Shown: positions 26,203 to 35,477 of the stretch, in pieces
Position numbering within the stretch: the first letter of the stretch is position 1
How the letters are laid out: each line of letters starts with the position of its first letter
DNA from: Granulicella aggregans
GTDB taxonomy: Bacteria > Acidobacteriota > Terriglobia > Terriglobales > Acidobacteriaceae
Reading direction: 5' to 3'
DNA length: 64,000 bases
Assembly: GCF_014203275.1 (NCBI RefSeq)
Contig: NZ_JACHIP010000002.1
Coordinates: 1,147,772-1,211,771, forward strand
Translations under genes and position numbers: made by a program
Notes under the pieces: model-generated
Told to the model about the DNA's origin: nothing
The model's input: only the letters and a program-made list of their open reading frames with translations
The model's database searches: none

Positions 26203-27459
26203 ATGATGCCCGATCTCCTCCCCGCAGCCTCTCGCCGCGACTTCCTTCGCAGCGCCTCCGGCCTTGTTGCAGCAGCAGCCCTCCCGCAAGAGTCAAAGCC
26301 CAATCAGCAAGACGACGTCCAGCTCTCCCAGATCCACGCCAAGACCGAGCAGCCCGAAAAAGTCCCCGGCCCCATCGAGTCCTCCGATCAGCGCACCGGC
26401 TACGCCATCGTCGGCCTCGGCCGCCTGGCCCTCGGCGAGATCCTTCCCGCCATGGGCAAGAGCAAGTACTCAAAGCCCGTCGCCCTCGTCAGCGGAGACC
26501 GCGAAAAAGCCCATAAGATCGCCGCCCAGTACGGCATCAAGCCCACCTCCGTCTACGACTACACCACCTACGACCAGCTCGCCTCGAACCCCGAAGTCAA
26601 AGCCGTCTACATCGTCCTCCCCAACAGCCTGCACGAGGAGTTCGTCGTCCGCGGCGCCAAGGCCGGCAAACACATCCTCTGCGAAAAGCCCATGGCCACC
26701 TCGGTCAAAGCCTGCGAGCATATGATCGCCGCCTGCAAGACCGCCAGCGTCAAGCTCATGATCGCCTACCGCAGCCAGTACGAGCCTTACGACAAAGCCC
26801 TCGTCAAGATGATCCGCTCCGGCAAGTTCGGCACCCTCAAGCAGTTCATCTCCACCAACTCGCAAAATCAGGGCGATCCCACCCAGTGGCGTCTCAAGAA
26901 GTCCCTTGCTGGCGGTGGCTGCATGCCCGATGTCGGCGTCTACTGCCTCAACGCCGCTCGCTTCCTCTCCGGCGAAGAACCCACCGAGGTCTTCGCCGCC
27001 ATCGACCAGCCCAAAGACGACCCCCGCTTCACCGAAGTCGAAGCCTCCTGCCAGGCCATCCTCAAGTTCCCCTCCGGCTTCACCGCCACCTTCAACACCG
27101 CCTACAACGCCCACAAATCGCAGTTCCTCCGCGTCGAAGGCACAGAAGGCTTCGCCGAGCTCAACCCCGCCTTCGCCTATCACGGCATCAAGATGAAGTT
27201 CTCCCTCTACGAACCCCAACTCAAGCTCGAGATGGCCCACGAGCCTGCCATCGAAGAGAAAGACCAGTTCGCCGAAGAGATGGACCACTTCTCCCTCTGC
27301 ATCCAGAAGGACCTCCAACCCCACACCCCCGGCGAAGAGGGCCTGCAGGACCAGCGCATCACCGACGCCATCTACGAATCAGCCCGCACCGGCAAACCCA
27401 TCCGCCTCCAGCCGCCACCTAGTCCCACCCGCGGCCCCGAACCCACTGAAGAAGCCTAA
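26203..27459 (+). CDS. Gfo/Idh/MocA-family oxidoreductase with Tat signal
   Basis: 418-residue NAD(P)-dependent sugar or alcohol oxidoreductase of the glucose-fructose-oxidoreductase type. The Tat signal is SRRDFLRSASGLVAAAA near residues 9-25. The Rossmann motif is YAIVGLGRLALGEILPAM, and the conserved EKPMA carries the family's catalytic-site Lys. The Tat signal suggests a periplasmic enzyme with tightly bound cofactor, as in Zymomonas GFOR. The substrate is unknown. The first of two adjacent ATGs is taken as the start. Confidence 0.9.
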   Translation: MMPDLLPAASRRDFLRSASGLVAAAALPQESKPNQQDDVQLSQIHAKTEQPEKVPGPIESSDQRTGYAIVGLGRLALGEILPAMGKSKYSKPVALVSGDREKAHKIAAQYGIKPTSVYDYTTYDQLASNPEVKAVYIVLPNSLHEEFVVRGAKAGKHILCEKPMATSVKACEHMIAACKTASVKLMIAYRSQYEPYDKALVKMIRSGKFGTLKQFISTNSQNQGDPTQWRLKKSLAGGGCMPDVGVYCLNAARFLSGEEPTEVFAAIDQPKDDPRFTEVEASCQAILKFPSGFTATFNTAYNAHKSQFLRVEGTEGFAELNPAFAYHGIKMKFSLYEPQLKLEMAHEPAIEEKDQFAEEMDHFSLCIQKDLQPHTPGEEGLQDQRITDAIYESARTGKPIRLQPPPSPTRGPEPTEEA

Positions 27460-27498
27460 CGAATTTGTACCTGTCCTGGCGGTTGTCTGTCCTTGCCG

Positions 27499-27775
27499 TC
27501 ATCCTGAGCGCAGCGAAGGACCTGCCACACCGCTCACACCACCACCGCATCACGAACCTTTCAGCCCGCAAAGCGCGGACGTACCGCCGGAATAGCAGCG
27601 GGTTCCGGGTGCCCCACCCATGGCTCGCCTTTGGCCATGAGTGGGTCCGCCACAAATCCCACCTCGATGCGCACCTCTTCTGAGCCAAACCAATCCCCCA
27701 AGAGACCCGTCATCTCGACCGAAGCAATTGCGGCCCTATCGCAATGCGAAGTGGAGAGACCCCCGCATTTCGCTC
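27499..27775. repeat. Three intergenic repeats in the 27460-27831 gap
   Basis: CGTCATCCTGAGCGCAGCG element (about 27497-27523), GGGTGCCCC repeat with CCATGG arms (27607-27650), and a GTCATCTCGACCGAAGC element carrying an extra ATTGCG/CGCAAT hairpin (27708-27775). No gene is seen. Confidence 0.85.
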
Positions 27776-27831
27776 TTGCACCTCCATGTACACTTTCCCT
27801 GACCGGCCAGTCTCCGAAAAAGGAAGCAGCC

Positions 27832-28629
27832 ATGAAGCGAATCGCCGCCCTCCTCGCGAGCCTCCTTCCGCTCTCTCTCATCTCCGCCCAGAACCCCACC
27901 TCGCCCCACCCGGACATGGCCGCCCAAAGGGCCGAGGCAACGCTCTTCTTTCAGCGCTCCCTGGAGATCAACGACCTAGCCAGCAAGCCCCAGTCCCTCG
28001 AAGACTCCCACCACCTCATCGATCTCATCGCCGCCATCTTCGCCAAAGACATTCCACCCTCCCGGCTCACCCGCTCCCTCCGCGACCAGATCGCCCAGGC
28101 CGAATACGAGACCGCAAACTCCACCCCCACCCTCATCCCCGAACAGCGTGTCGCCGACGCCTGGAACCGCTACATCTACACCATCGGAGCCTCACCCGAC
28201 GCCCTCGTCACCGTCGCCGAGATCCACAACCTCCGCGACGGCTCTTACGCCGCAGCTCGCTACATGTGGAGCCGAGGCTCCCGAAGCATCTGGTCAACTC
28301 CCGCCATCTACGCCACCACCCCAGACCAGAAGCTCGCCGACGGCTGCACCGCCGTCGAAGTCCTCCGCATCCTCTCGGACATCACAAACCAGTTCGGCAA
28401 TCTTCGCGGCGCGCGCGAACGCGTCAAGGCCGGCGTCCTCGTCTCCGATAGCCTTAAGCCGCTCCCGCCCGGAGCCACACCACCACGCGCCTCAGTCAGT
28501 TTCAAAGTAGGCAGGCGCGACGACCCCGTCGGCGAAGCCGCCAACCGCTACGCCAGCGACCACGGAACCCGCGCCCTCATCCACGCCCTGCAAACCCTCA
28601 CCAACGACCTCTTCCGCGGACAAACATAA
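27832..28629 (+). CDS. Secreted protein of unknown function
   Basis: 265 residues with a signal peptide (MKRIAALLASLLPLSLISAQ). The mature part is helical and polar, with no recognised domain, zinc motif or repeat. Segments such as RVADAWNRYIYTIGASPDALVTVAEIHNLRDG may help later family searches. The ATG at 27832 has AGGAAG upstream; the open frame continues 5' only through repeats. It is a single gene with repeats on both sides. Confidence 0.7.
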   Translation: MKRIAALLASLLPLSLISAQNPTSPHPDMAAQRAEATLFFQRSLEINDLASKPQSLEDSHHLIDLIAAIFAKDIPPSRLTRSLRDQIAQAEYETANSTPTLIPEQRVADAWNRYIYTIGASPDALVTVAEIHNLRDGSYAAARYMWSRGSRSIWSTPAIYATTPDQKLADGCTAVEVLRILSDITNQFGNLRGARERVKAGVLVSDSLKPLPPGATPPRASVSFKVGRRDDPVGEAANRYASDHGTRALIHALQTLTNDLFRGQT

Positions 28630-28648
28630 CGCCATCCACTAAAAGAAG

Positions 28649-28842
28649 CGTCATCTCGACCGGAGCATTGCGGCCTCATCGCAACGCGTAGTGGAGAGCC
28701 CCCGCATCTCCCTGCCTCCACAAATCTGGGTGCCCCATCCATGGCTCGCCTTTGGCCATGGGTGGGTCTGCCGCAACCCCGCACCCCGCACCCCGCACCT
28801 ACACTCCGTGCCCCACTCATCGCAGCCGTATCGCGATGAGCG
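28649..28842. repeat. Three intergenic repeats
   Basis: CGTCATCTCGACCGGAGC element with a CATTGCG/CGCAACG hairpin inside (28649-28710), GGGTGCCCC repeat with CCATGG arms (28728-28766), and a GTGCCCCACT repeat with CATCGCAG/TATCGCGATG arms (28809-28842). All lie in the convergent gap 28630-28881. Confidence 0.8.
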
Positions 28843-28881
28843 CGCCCGCCACCAGCTTCCGGCGGCCTGCTCCCTTTTCCC

Positions 28882-30687
28882 TTACTTCACCCCACCCGGC
28901 AAGTCATCCCGAACCTCAATATCCTCGACCTCCTTCGTCTCCGCCTTATAAGCCACCACCACCGTCCTTCCCTCGACGTGATGGCACAGCGAAAAGTGGT
29001 CCTCGCCCCACCACAAAGTATCCGAGAACCCCGACCGGAACCGTTCCGCTCCCGTCAGCTTCAACAACTGCGACGTTGTCAGGTTCGCTCCATCCACCGT
29101 CTCCGGCCGAATCGTGAACTTCGTCTGCTCACCTTTTTCTCTCCTGCAGGCCACCTCGGTCAGGGTTCCTCGCACGATCTGCGTATCCGGAGGCATGTCC
29201 GTCACCGGCGAAGGATCGCTGTCCCGCCGCGCCGGTGGAACCTCCTGCCAAAGCTCGACCGCCTCATTGTGGTCGGGCCCCGTCCAGTGCTCCGCCACGA
29301 ACCGCGCATACGTCCCCGCCAGCGCCGGCTGATTTCCCTGCAGCAGGATATGCCCCGTCAGCAGCCTGTACCCCGCCCGATGCGGCTCCAGCGTCTCCGC
29401 CTGCCGAGAGTCCTTGTACGCCTTCTGCATCTGCCCCAACCGCCAGTCCACCAGCGCCAGCTCCGCGAACGCCGGTGCAAACTTCGGGTCAAGCTCCACC
29501 ACGCGCTCCAGCTTTTCATGCGTCGTCTTCAACTCCTCCGGCGTCCGCTGGCTCAATGCCGGTCCCGACATCGTCAGCGCAAACAGCGATCGCGGCAGCC
29601 CCGGATCAAGCGCCAAAGCCTTCCCCCACTCCTCCACCGCCCCCAGGTCCTTGCCCGCATCGAAGTCCAGGTAGCCCATCGCCTCATGCGCCCCAGCCAT
29701 CTTCGGGTCGAGCGTCAACGCCTTCTCCAGCAGCACTCGCCCATCCTCCCGGTCATGCGTCCCCACGTGGAAACACCCCAGCTCATACGCCGTCTCCGCC
29801 GGGTTCAGCTTCTTCTCCGCATAGCTCTTCGGATCGTCCCCCTTGTCCGGAGGAAACACACCCGCGCTGAACGAAAAGCGATGAACATACTCGTACAGCG
29901 CCTTATCAAACGTCTTCTGGTCTCCGAAAACCTGCTCGAACGCCTTCGGCTGCGGCACATCCGCCTGCAGCAGCTTGATGAACTGGCCCAGCTTCTGCCC
30001 ATTCCCCATCCCCGGCCCAAAGGTCATGAAATGCACCATCGCCCAGGCCTGCGCATAAAACTCATCCATCTTCTTCAGGTCGCTATCGTAGGAAGAGCGC
30101 TGCGCCAGCATCGTCGCCACCGGCTTCAGCACCATGGTGTTCAGCGCCCGGCTACGCAGAGAAGGCGCGCCTACCAGCACCCGATCATGCTGAAACTGCG
30201 TGTAGGCGTAGAACTCCGCCATCCCCTCGTCCAGCCACACCGGCATCCATCGAATATTGGCGTGCATAAAGCTGTGCGCATACTCGTGATAGACCACCAC
30301 CTGTCCCTGGCCTGTCCAGCTATCCATGCGCACAAGCGCAAACTGCTTCTCCCATCCGGAGAAAAATATGCCCGCGAGGTTGTCTGATCTCTTCGCCTGC
30401 CGAGGCAGCACCTCTCGAAAAGTCCCTTGGTCCCGCGCCGCCACAATCGTCAGTGGCGGCCCCGACTGCACTTCGCCCCCGTTGCCGAATCGCTCCACAA
30501 AGACATGCCGCATCTGCTCGAACTCGTTCGCAACCCTACGCCCGTCACCCGCCGAAGCATCCGTCAGCACCCGGAAGTGCGGACTCCGAATCTCCGTCCA
30601 CGTCGCCTCGCCGAAGCTGCTCGACACTCCCCCCGCCATCACTGCCGCAAACAACAACATCCCCACCCGCATGCCTCTTAAATGCAT
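28882..30687 (-). CDS. Secreted TPR protein with gluzincin-type (DUF1570-like) protease domain
   Basis: 601 residues with a signal peptide (about 1-27). A zinc-protease-like domain carries HEYAH (134-138) and a downstream DEGMAEF whose Glu (about 154) is the probable third ligand, the gluzincin pattern of DUF1570-like proteins. The middle holds tetratricopeptide repeats (KALTLDPKMAGAHEAMGYLDFDAG and the segment around KLERVVELDPKFAPAFAELA), and a small C-terminal beta domain follows. Peptidase activity is plausible but substrate and activity are unproven. ATG 30687 is chosen; a GTG at 30711 is an alternative. Confidence 0.78.
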   Translation of the reverse strand: MHLRGMRVGMLLFAAVMAGGVSSSFGEATWTEIRSPHFRVLTDASAGDGRRVANEFEQMRHVFVERFGNGGEVQSGPPLTIVAARDQGTFREVLPRQAKRSDNLAGIFFSGWEKQFALVRMDSWTGQGQVVVYHEYAHSFMHANIRWMPVWLDEGMAEFYAYTQFQHDRVLVGAPSLRSRALNTMVLKPVATMLAQRSSYDSDLKKMDEFYAQAWAMVHFMTFGPGMGNGQKLGQFIKLLQADVPQPKAFEQVFGDQKTFDKALYEYVHRFSFSAGVFPPDKGDDPKSYAEKKLNPAETAYELGCFHVGTHDREDGRVLLEKALTLDPKMAGAHEAMGYLDFDAGKDLGAVEEWGKALALDPGLPRSLFALTMSGPALSQRTPEELKTTHEKLERVVELDPKFAPAFAELALVDWRLGQMQKAYKDSRQAETLEPHRAGYRLLTGHILLQGNQPALAGTYARFVAEHWTGPDHNEAVELWQEVPPARRDSDPSPVTDMPPDTQIVRGTLTEVACRREKGEQTKFTIRPETVDGANLTTSQLLKLTGAERFRSGFSDTLWWGEDHFSLCHHVEGRTVVVAYKAETKEVEDIEVRDDLPGGVK

Positions 30688-30772
30688 CGCCCTGTTGATC
30701 CCCTTTTTCACTGACTATCGCAGCGAAAGTGTACCCCGGAAACTGGTACACCCGGTCCACACCTTGTTCTCC

Positions 30773-30854
30773 ATTCATCGCAGCCGTATCGCGATGAGTG
30801 GTCTGCCGGGTGCTGGGTGCCCCACCCATGGCTCGCCTTTGGCCATGGGTGGGT
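30773..30854. repeat. Two tandem intergenic repeats
   Basis: A partial copy with CATTCATCGCAGCC/TATCGCGATGAGTGG (about 30773-30801) next to a complete GGGTGCCCC repeat with CCATGG arms (30816-30854), in the divergent gap before the SDR gene. Confidence 0.8.
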
Positions 30855-30972
30855 CTGCCTCAACCTCTCCACATCCAGACGCCGCATCCAGCCTCATTTC
30901 TGCTCCTTCTAACCAGCTCTCACATCTCAAAGAGAGAGGAGTGGACCGACATACACCCTCCAGGAGCCCTCC

Positions 30973-32040
30973 TTGCCACACAAAACCGCCCTCATCGTAG
31001 GCTCGACCGGAATCGTCGGACAGAATCTAGCCACGCTCCTAGCCACAGACCCCGACTGGAAGATCTACGGCCTCGCCCGCAAGCCCCTGGCCACGCCCGG
31101 CATTATCGCCCTCGCCGCCGATCTCCTTGACCCGGCATCTCTGGCAACCGCCCTAGCCGAAGTAAAGCCCACTCACATCTATCTAGCCACCTGGCTCCGC
31201 CAACCCACCGAGGCCGAAAACATCCGCGTCAACAGCGCCATGGTCCGCAACCTCCTCTCTGCCGTCGCACCGGCAGGGTCGGTCGAGCACGTAGCCCTCG
31301 TCACCGGCCTGAAACACTACCTCGGCCCTTTCGAGTCCTACGGCAAAGGCACCCTCCCCGCCACGCCCTTCCGCGAAGAACAAGGCCGCCTCGACGTCGA
31401 AAACTTTTACTACGCCCAGGAAGACGAAGTCTTCTCCGCCGCCACCAAACACGGCTTCGGCTGGAGCGTCCACCGCCCGCACACCATCATCGGCTACGCC
31501 CTCGGCAACCAGATGAACATGGGCGTCACCCTCGCCGCCTACGCCACCATTTGCAAGCACACCGGCCGCCCCTTCACCTTCCCCGGCTCCGCTACCCAGT
31601 GGAACTCGCTCACCGACATGACCGACGCCCGCCAGCTCGCGAAGCACCTGCTCTGGGCCTCCATCACCCCCGCTGCCCGCAACCAGGACTTCAACATCGT
31701 CAACGGCGACGTCTTCCGCTGGAGCTGGATGTGGCAGCGCCTCGCCGCCTGGTTCGACCTCGAACCCGCCCCACTCCCCGCCGAGATTACGCCTCTCGAA
31801 CTTCAGCTCGCAGACGCCGCCCCCATCTGGGCCGAGATCGCCGCTCAGCATCACCTCGCCGAACCGAATCTTGCCGCTCTCATCTCCCCGTGGCACACCG
31901 ACGCCGACCTCGGCCGCCCCATCGAAGTCGTCACCGACATGAGCAAGTCCCGCAAACTGGGCTTCCTCGACTACCAGCCCACCGACGACAGCTTCTTCGA
32001 CCTCTTCACCCGCCTCCGCGCCGCGAATCTGATCCCCTAG
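30973..32040 (+). CDS. SDR-family oxidoreductase (PRISE/progesterone-5-beta-reductase-like)
   Basis: 355-residue NADPH-dependent reductase of the extended SDR class. The nucleotide motif is ALIVGSTGIVGQNLA near the N-terminus, and family segments such as HVALVTGLKHYLGPFESYG and ENFYYAQEDEVF (the Tyr-containing active-site region) match PRISE enone reductases. These reduce activated C=C bonds of varied substrates. The start is TTG 30973, justified by AGGAG about eight bases upstream and no nearby ATG. Confidence 0.88.
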   Translation: MPHKTALIVGSTGIVGQNLATLLATDPDWKIYGLARKPLATPGIIALAADLLDPASLATALAEVKPTHIYLATWLRQPTEAENIRVNSAMVRNLLSAVAPAGSVEHVALVTGLKHYLGPFESYGKGTLPATPFREEQGRLDVENFYYAQEDEVFSAATKHGFGWSVHRPHTIIGYALGNQMNMGVTLAAYATICKHTGRPFTFPGSATQWNSLTDMTDARQLAKHLLWASITPAARNQDFNIVNGDVFRWSWMWQRLAAWFDLEPAPLPAEITPLELQLADAAPIWAEIAAQHHLAEPNLAALISPWHTDADLGRPIEVVTDMSKSRKLGFLDYQPTDDSFFDLFTRLRAANLIP

Positions 32041-32393
32041 GGTTCCACGGGGCCGTCATTCTGAACGGAGTGAAGAATCCCCGCATTCCGTGTCCGAACC
32101 ACGAAGCATCCCGGCAGAGCCTTAGCTGCGCCGTCAGAGTGACGGCATGTAGCCGAGATCAGCGAATCGCACAACGGGCTTGACACTTCGCAGGTACCCG
32201 CTATTCTCATCTGGCAAGAATTTCTCCGGCAAAAAGTTCAGCGCAAATAGTGGTCACCTCACTTATGCTGCGCTCAACTTCTCCTCGAAGCTCGAGGGCC
32301 GGTCTCCTCGCGAGTGCTTCTGGGCCCGTCTCTACTTTCTCTTCATCTCGCAGACGCTCAACTCAAGTCCTTACGCGAAGGAGTACTACGCCT
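32041..32393. other. Intergenic region with one repeat
   Basis: A CCGTCATTCTGAACGGAGTG...GAATCCCCGCATT element lies at about 32052-32090. The remainder shows no gene; the frame running from 32250 into the next gene lacks start signals until the ATG at 32394. Confidence 0.5.
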
Positions 32394-33563
32394 ATGTTCG
32401 GCTCAGAAGTTCTCGACGTAGCAGCCGCCATCATCTTCGTCTTTCTGCTCGTCAGCATTCTGGCCAGCGCCATTCGCGAAGGCATCGAAGGCTTTCTGAA
32501 GACACGCTCGGTCCATCTTGAGGCCGGCCTTAAGGAGCTGCTGCAGGATCAGGAAGGAACAGGTCTCACCACGCAGCTCTACAACCACCCCTTGATCTTC
32601 AGCTTGTATGCCGGGAACTACCCACCCACCCCCGCGTCGTGGCTCAGGTGGCTACCCAAGAAGTGGCCAAAATATCTTTCATTGGGACGCAATCTCCCGA
32701 CCTACATTCCAAGTCGCAACTTTGCTCTCGCCCTGATGGACCTCGCCGCGCGCGGGCCCGTATCTGCCACGGACGGCGACGCCGCCGTCTCGGCACCCAT
32801 TACGCTGCAAGCCCTGCGCGCGAATCTGAGCGTCCTCGAGAACGTCCGGGTCCAACGCGCATTGCTTACCGCAATCGACACCGCGCAAGGTGATCTGCAG
32901 AAGGCTCAAACAAACATCGAGGCCTGGTACGACAGCACCATGGACCGCGTCTCCGGCTGGTACAAGCGATCCACCCAGGGAATTCTGTTCGGAATTGGTC
33001 TGGCGATCGCCATTGCGCTGAACGTAAACACGATAACGATCGGCAATTATCTCTATCGCGATAGGACCGCACGGGAGACCCTGGTCGCGCGCGCTCAGGC
33101 CGCGACAGCGAATCCGAACTACCCAGGCCGAACCTATCCTGAAATTCAAACGGAACTGAATACTTTGAACCTTCCCATCGGTGGAAACAACAGATGGGCA
33201 GATTTGAAAGACAACACAAAACGGATCCCGACCCTCGGCGGCTGGCTGCTCACCGCCATAGCCTGCTCCTTCGGCGCGCCCTTCTGGTTCGACCTGCTCA
33301 ACAAGATCATGGTCATCCGTTCGACGGTCAAGCCCCACCAGAAGAGTCCCGAGGAAGCCTCCGAAGACCATCAGGACCCCAAGCCGCCCACACCACCGGC
33401 ACCAGCCCCTGCCACTCCGGGAACGGCGCAGCCGCCGGCCGCGACTCCCCCTCCCGCGGATCTCCAGAATGCAGATGAGGATGCGGACGATGGATGCGGC
33501 CTCGAGATCACAACGCCCACGAATGATGAGGACCTACCCTTGACCGAAGGAGGCGTCAGCTAA
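32394..33563 (+). CDS. Membrane protein of unknown function, coupled to an amidase
   Basis: 389 residues. An N-terminal helix (VAAAIIFVFLLVSILASAI) is followed by a conserved-looking motif (REGIEGFLKTRSVHLEAGLKELL) and by YIPSRNFALALMDL. Two more membrane segments follow (GILFGIGLAIAIALNV and GWLLTAIACSFGAPFWFDLL). The tail is rich in Pro, then acidic. I recall uncharacterised proteins with this N-terminal plan in several phyla, but give no function. AAGGAGT supports ATG 32394. The stop overlaps the next start as TAATG, so both are made together. Confidence 0.75.
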   Translation: MFGSEVLDVAAAIIFVFLLVSILASAIREGIEGFLKTRSVHLEAGLKELLQDQEGTGLTTQLYNHPLIFSLYAGNYPPTPASWLRWLPKKWPKYLSLGRNLPTYIPSRNFALALMDLAARGPVSATDGDAAVSAPITLQALRANLSVLENVRVQRALLTAIDTAQGDLQKAQTNIEAWYDSTMDRVSGWYKRSTQGILFGIGLAIAIALNVNTITIGNYLYRDRTARETLVARAQAATANPNYPGRTYPEIQTELNTLNLPIGGNNRWADLKDNTKRIPTLGGWLLTAIACSFGAPFWFDLLNKIMVIRSTVKPHQKSPEEASEDHQDPKPPTPPAPAPATPGTAQPPAATPPPADLQNADEDADDGCGLEITTPTNDEDLPLTEGGVS

Positions 33564-34360
33564 TGCCCTTCTCACTCACATGGCTACCCGATGTACTGCT
33601 CGATGCCGGACTCAAAGTAGCGAAGGTCGACGGCTGGGAGTTCCGCGGCCTCGGCGACATGGGCGACGTCCTCGGCGTCATCTGCCACCACACCGCCGGT
33701 CCCCTCAGCGGCAACATGCCCAGCCTCAACACCATCCTCCACGGCCGCCCCGACCTCCGTGGCCCTCTCGCCCATCTCGGCCTCGGGCGCGACGGTACCT
33801 TCTACATCATCGCCGCCGGCAAATGCCAGCATGCTGGCCCCGGCATCTGGAGAGGCGTCACTGCCGGAAACACCCACTTCATCGGCATCGAGGCAGAGAA
33901 CACTGGCCTCGCCAACGATCAGCCCTGGCCCCAGGTTCAGGTCGACGCCTACCAGCACGGAATCGCCGCGATCCTGCGCAAGATGAACCTCCCCGCCGAT
34001 GCCTGCGCTGGCCACAAGGAGTACGCCACGCCACAAGGCCGCAAGACCGACCCGGACTTCGACATGGCCGTCTTCCGCTCGGGCATTGCGAAGATCCTCG
34101 ACGGCTCGACACCGGCACCATCTCCCATCCCTGCCTCTGAGCCGCCGAAAGCCGACGGCTCCGTCCCGCGACCGACCCTGCGGCGGCCAGCCACCGGCGA
34201 TCTGGTCAAAGTCCTTCAAACGAAACTGAAGCTGACCCCCGACGGAATCTTTGGCCCCGGCACCGAAGCCGCAGTGCGAGCCCTTCAAAGAACAGCAGGA
34301 CTAACTCCGGACGGAATCGTCGGCCCCAAGACCTGGCAGCTAGTAGATCAATCGGCCTAG
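33563..34360 (+). CDS. N-acetylmuramoyl-L-alanine amidase with peptidoglycan-binding domain
   Basis: 265 residues. An amidase_2/PGRP domain (about 30-175) has the zinc-ligand-like VICHHTAG (H42 or H43) and AGHKEYA (H151) and a nearby Asp. A C-terminal PG_binding_1 domain (about 195-262) has the paired TPDGIFGPGTEAAVRALQ and TPDGIVGPKTW repeats. It should cleave the bond between MurNAc and the stem peptide. No signal peptide is visible; release may depend on the coupled membrane protein upstream, or the protein may be exported in another way, as with some phage-derived lysins. Confidence 0.88.
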   Translation: MPFSLTWLPDVLLDAGLKVAKVDGWEFRGLGDMGDVLGVICHHTAGPLSGNMPSLNTILHGRPDLRGPLAHLGLGRDGTFYIIAAGKCQHAGPGIWRGVTAGNTHFIGIEAENTGLANDQPWPQVQVDAYQHGIAAILRKMNLPADACAGHKEYATPQGRKTDPDFDMAVFRSGIAKILDGSTPAPSPIPASEPPKADGSVPRPTLRRPATGDLVKVLQTKLKLTPDGIFGPGTEAAVRALQRTAGLTPDGIVGPKTWQLVDQSA

Positions 34361-34371
34361 TGACGCCCTAA

Positions 34372-35286
34372 CTACTTCGGCATAGCGATCGAAACAGCCT
34401 TGCCCGCCCCACGCTCCGCGATCCAGATCGTGTCGCCCGCCGGCTCAACCCCGGTCGGCGTCTTCAACCCTTCCTTCAGTACCGTCACGCTCGCCCTGTC
34501 CCCATTCACCGTGAGGGCCGTAATCTTCCCGCTGCCATTCTCCGCCACGATCAATTTCCCATGCGCTGCCCGCATCCCATCCGGCCCCTTCACCGGCTGG
34601 TCCATCCAGATGTCCACCGGCGATTGGGGCTTGCCATCCGCATCCACCGGAATCCGGTAGAGCTTGTTGAAGACCACGTTGTTCACATACATCACGCCAT
34701 CCAGGAAAGTGATCCCATCGACGCCCATCAGCGTCCGATGCTCCAGGTAGATCTCCGCCGCCGCAGAGCCGACAGGAAGCCTGTAGATCTTCCCATTCGC
34801 CGTGTCCGTAAAGTAGAGCGCCTTGTCCGGCCCCACCGCAAGGTCATTGCACGTACTGTTCTCCCCCGGCAGATTCCAACGCACCTTCGCCGCTCCCGTC
34901 GCCAGATCGAACCCTCGCAGCGCAGTATGCCGACGCGACGGCGTTGCATCGGGCACCGGCGTCAACTGGCACGTCCACAACATGCCACTTCCAGCATCCG
35001 CCAGCATCCCGAAGAAGAACGTCCCCGGAGCTTCGCTGCTCGCATCGACAAACTTCTCCGCAACTGTAGAACCAGGACGCACCTTGTACACATACGGCGA
35101 ACTCGCGCTGCCCACGATCAGCGTCCCGTCTAGCACCCCACCCTGCACCATCGTCAAGCTCTCCGGCTGCGACTTCGCGTCCCCAATCAGAATCTCCGCG
35201 GCCCTCGCAACCCGGGCCAATCCCGCACCGAGAACGATAGAGCCAGCAACCCAGCCAGCAAGCCGCCGAGCATTCGAAAGACGCAT
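34372..35286 (-). CDS. Secreted SMP-30/gluconolactonase-like beta-propeller
   Basis: 304 residues with a signal peptide ending near RVARAAE. The mature part is a six-blade propeller-like repeat with typical strands (TCNDLAVGPDKALYFTDTANG; GVDGITFLDGVMYVNNV; KGPDGMRAAHGKLIVAE). Family members are lactonases or sugar-binding propellers, but catalytic residues cannot be assigned safely. GAGGTGA lies eight bases before ATG 35286; a TTG two codons upstream is too close to it. It is convergent with the amidase gene. Confidence 0.75.
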   Translation of the reverse strand: MRLSNARRLAGWVAGSIVLGAGLARVARAAEILIGDAKSQPESLTMVQGGVLDGTLIVGSASSPYVYKVRPGSTVAEKFVDASSEAPGTFFFGMLADAGSGMLWTCQLTPVPDATPSRRHTALRGFDLATGAAKVRWNLPGENSTCNDLAVGPDKALYFTDTANGKIYRLPVGSAAAEIYLEHRTLMGVDGITFLDGVMYVNNVVFNKLYRIPVDADGKPQSPVDIWMDQPVKGPDGMRAAHGKLIVAENGSGKITALTVNGDRASVTVLKEGLKTPTGVEPAGDTIWIAERGAGKAVSIAMPK

Positions 35287-35477
35287 CGTCAAATCACCTC
35301 AAGCTCAATCATTCTGACCGGCCAGTGCAGTATACGGAAGGATGATGAACCCTCAATCGCATCGCTCCTCTACCGTCGAATGATTCCCCTCAACCTCCGG
35401 TCATCCTTTTACTCTGACTCGCCCGAGGAACAATCGAACAAGCTTCATCCGCCGACTCACCAGCCAGCACAACTCCA

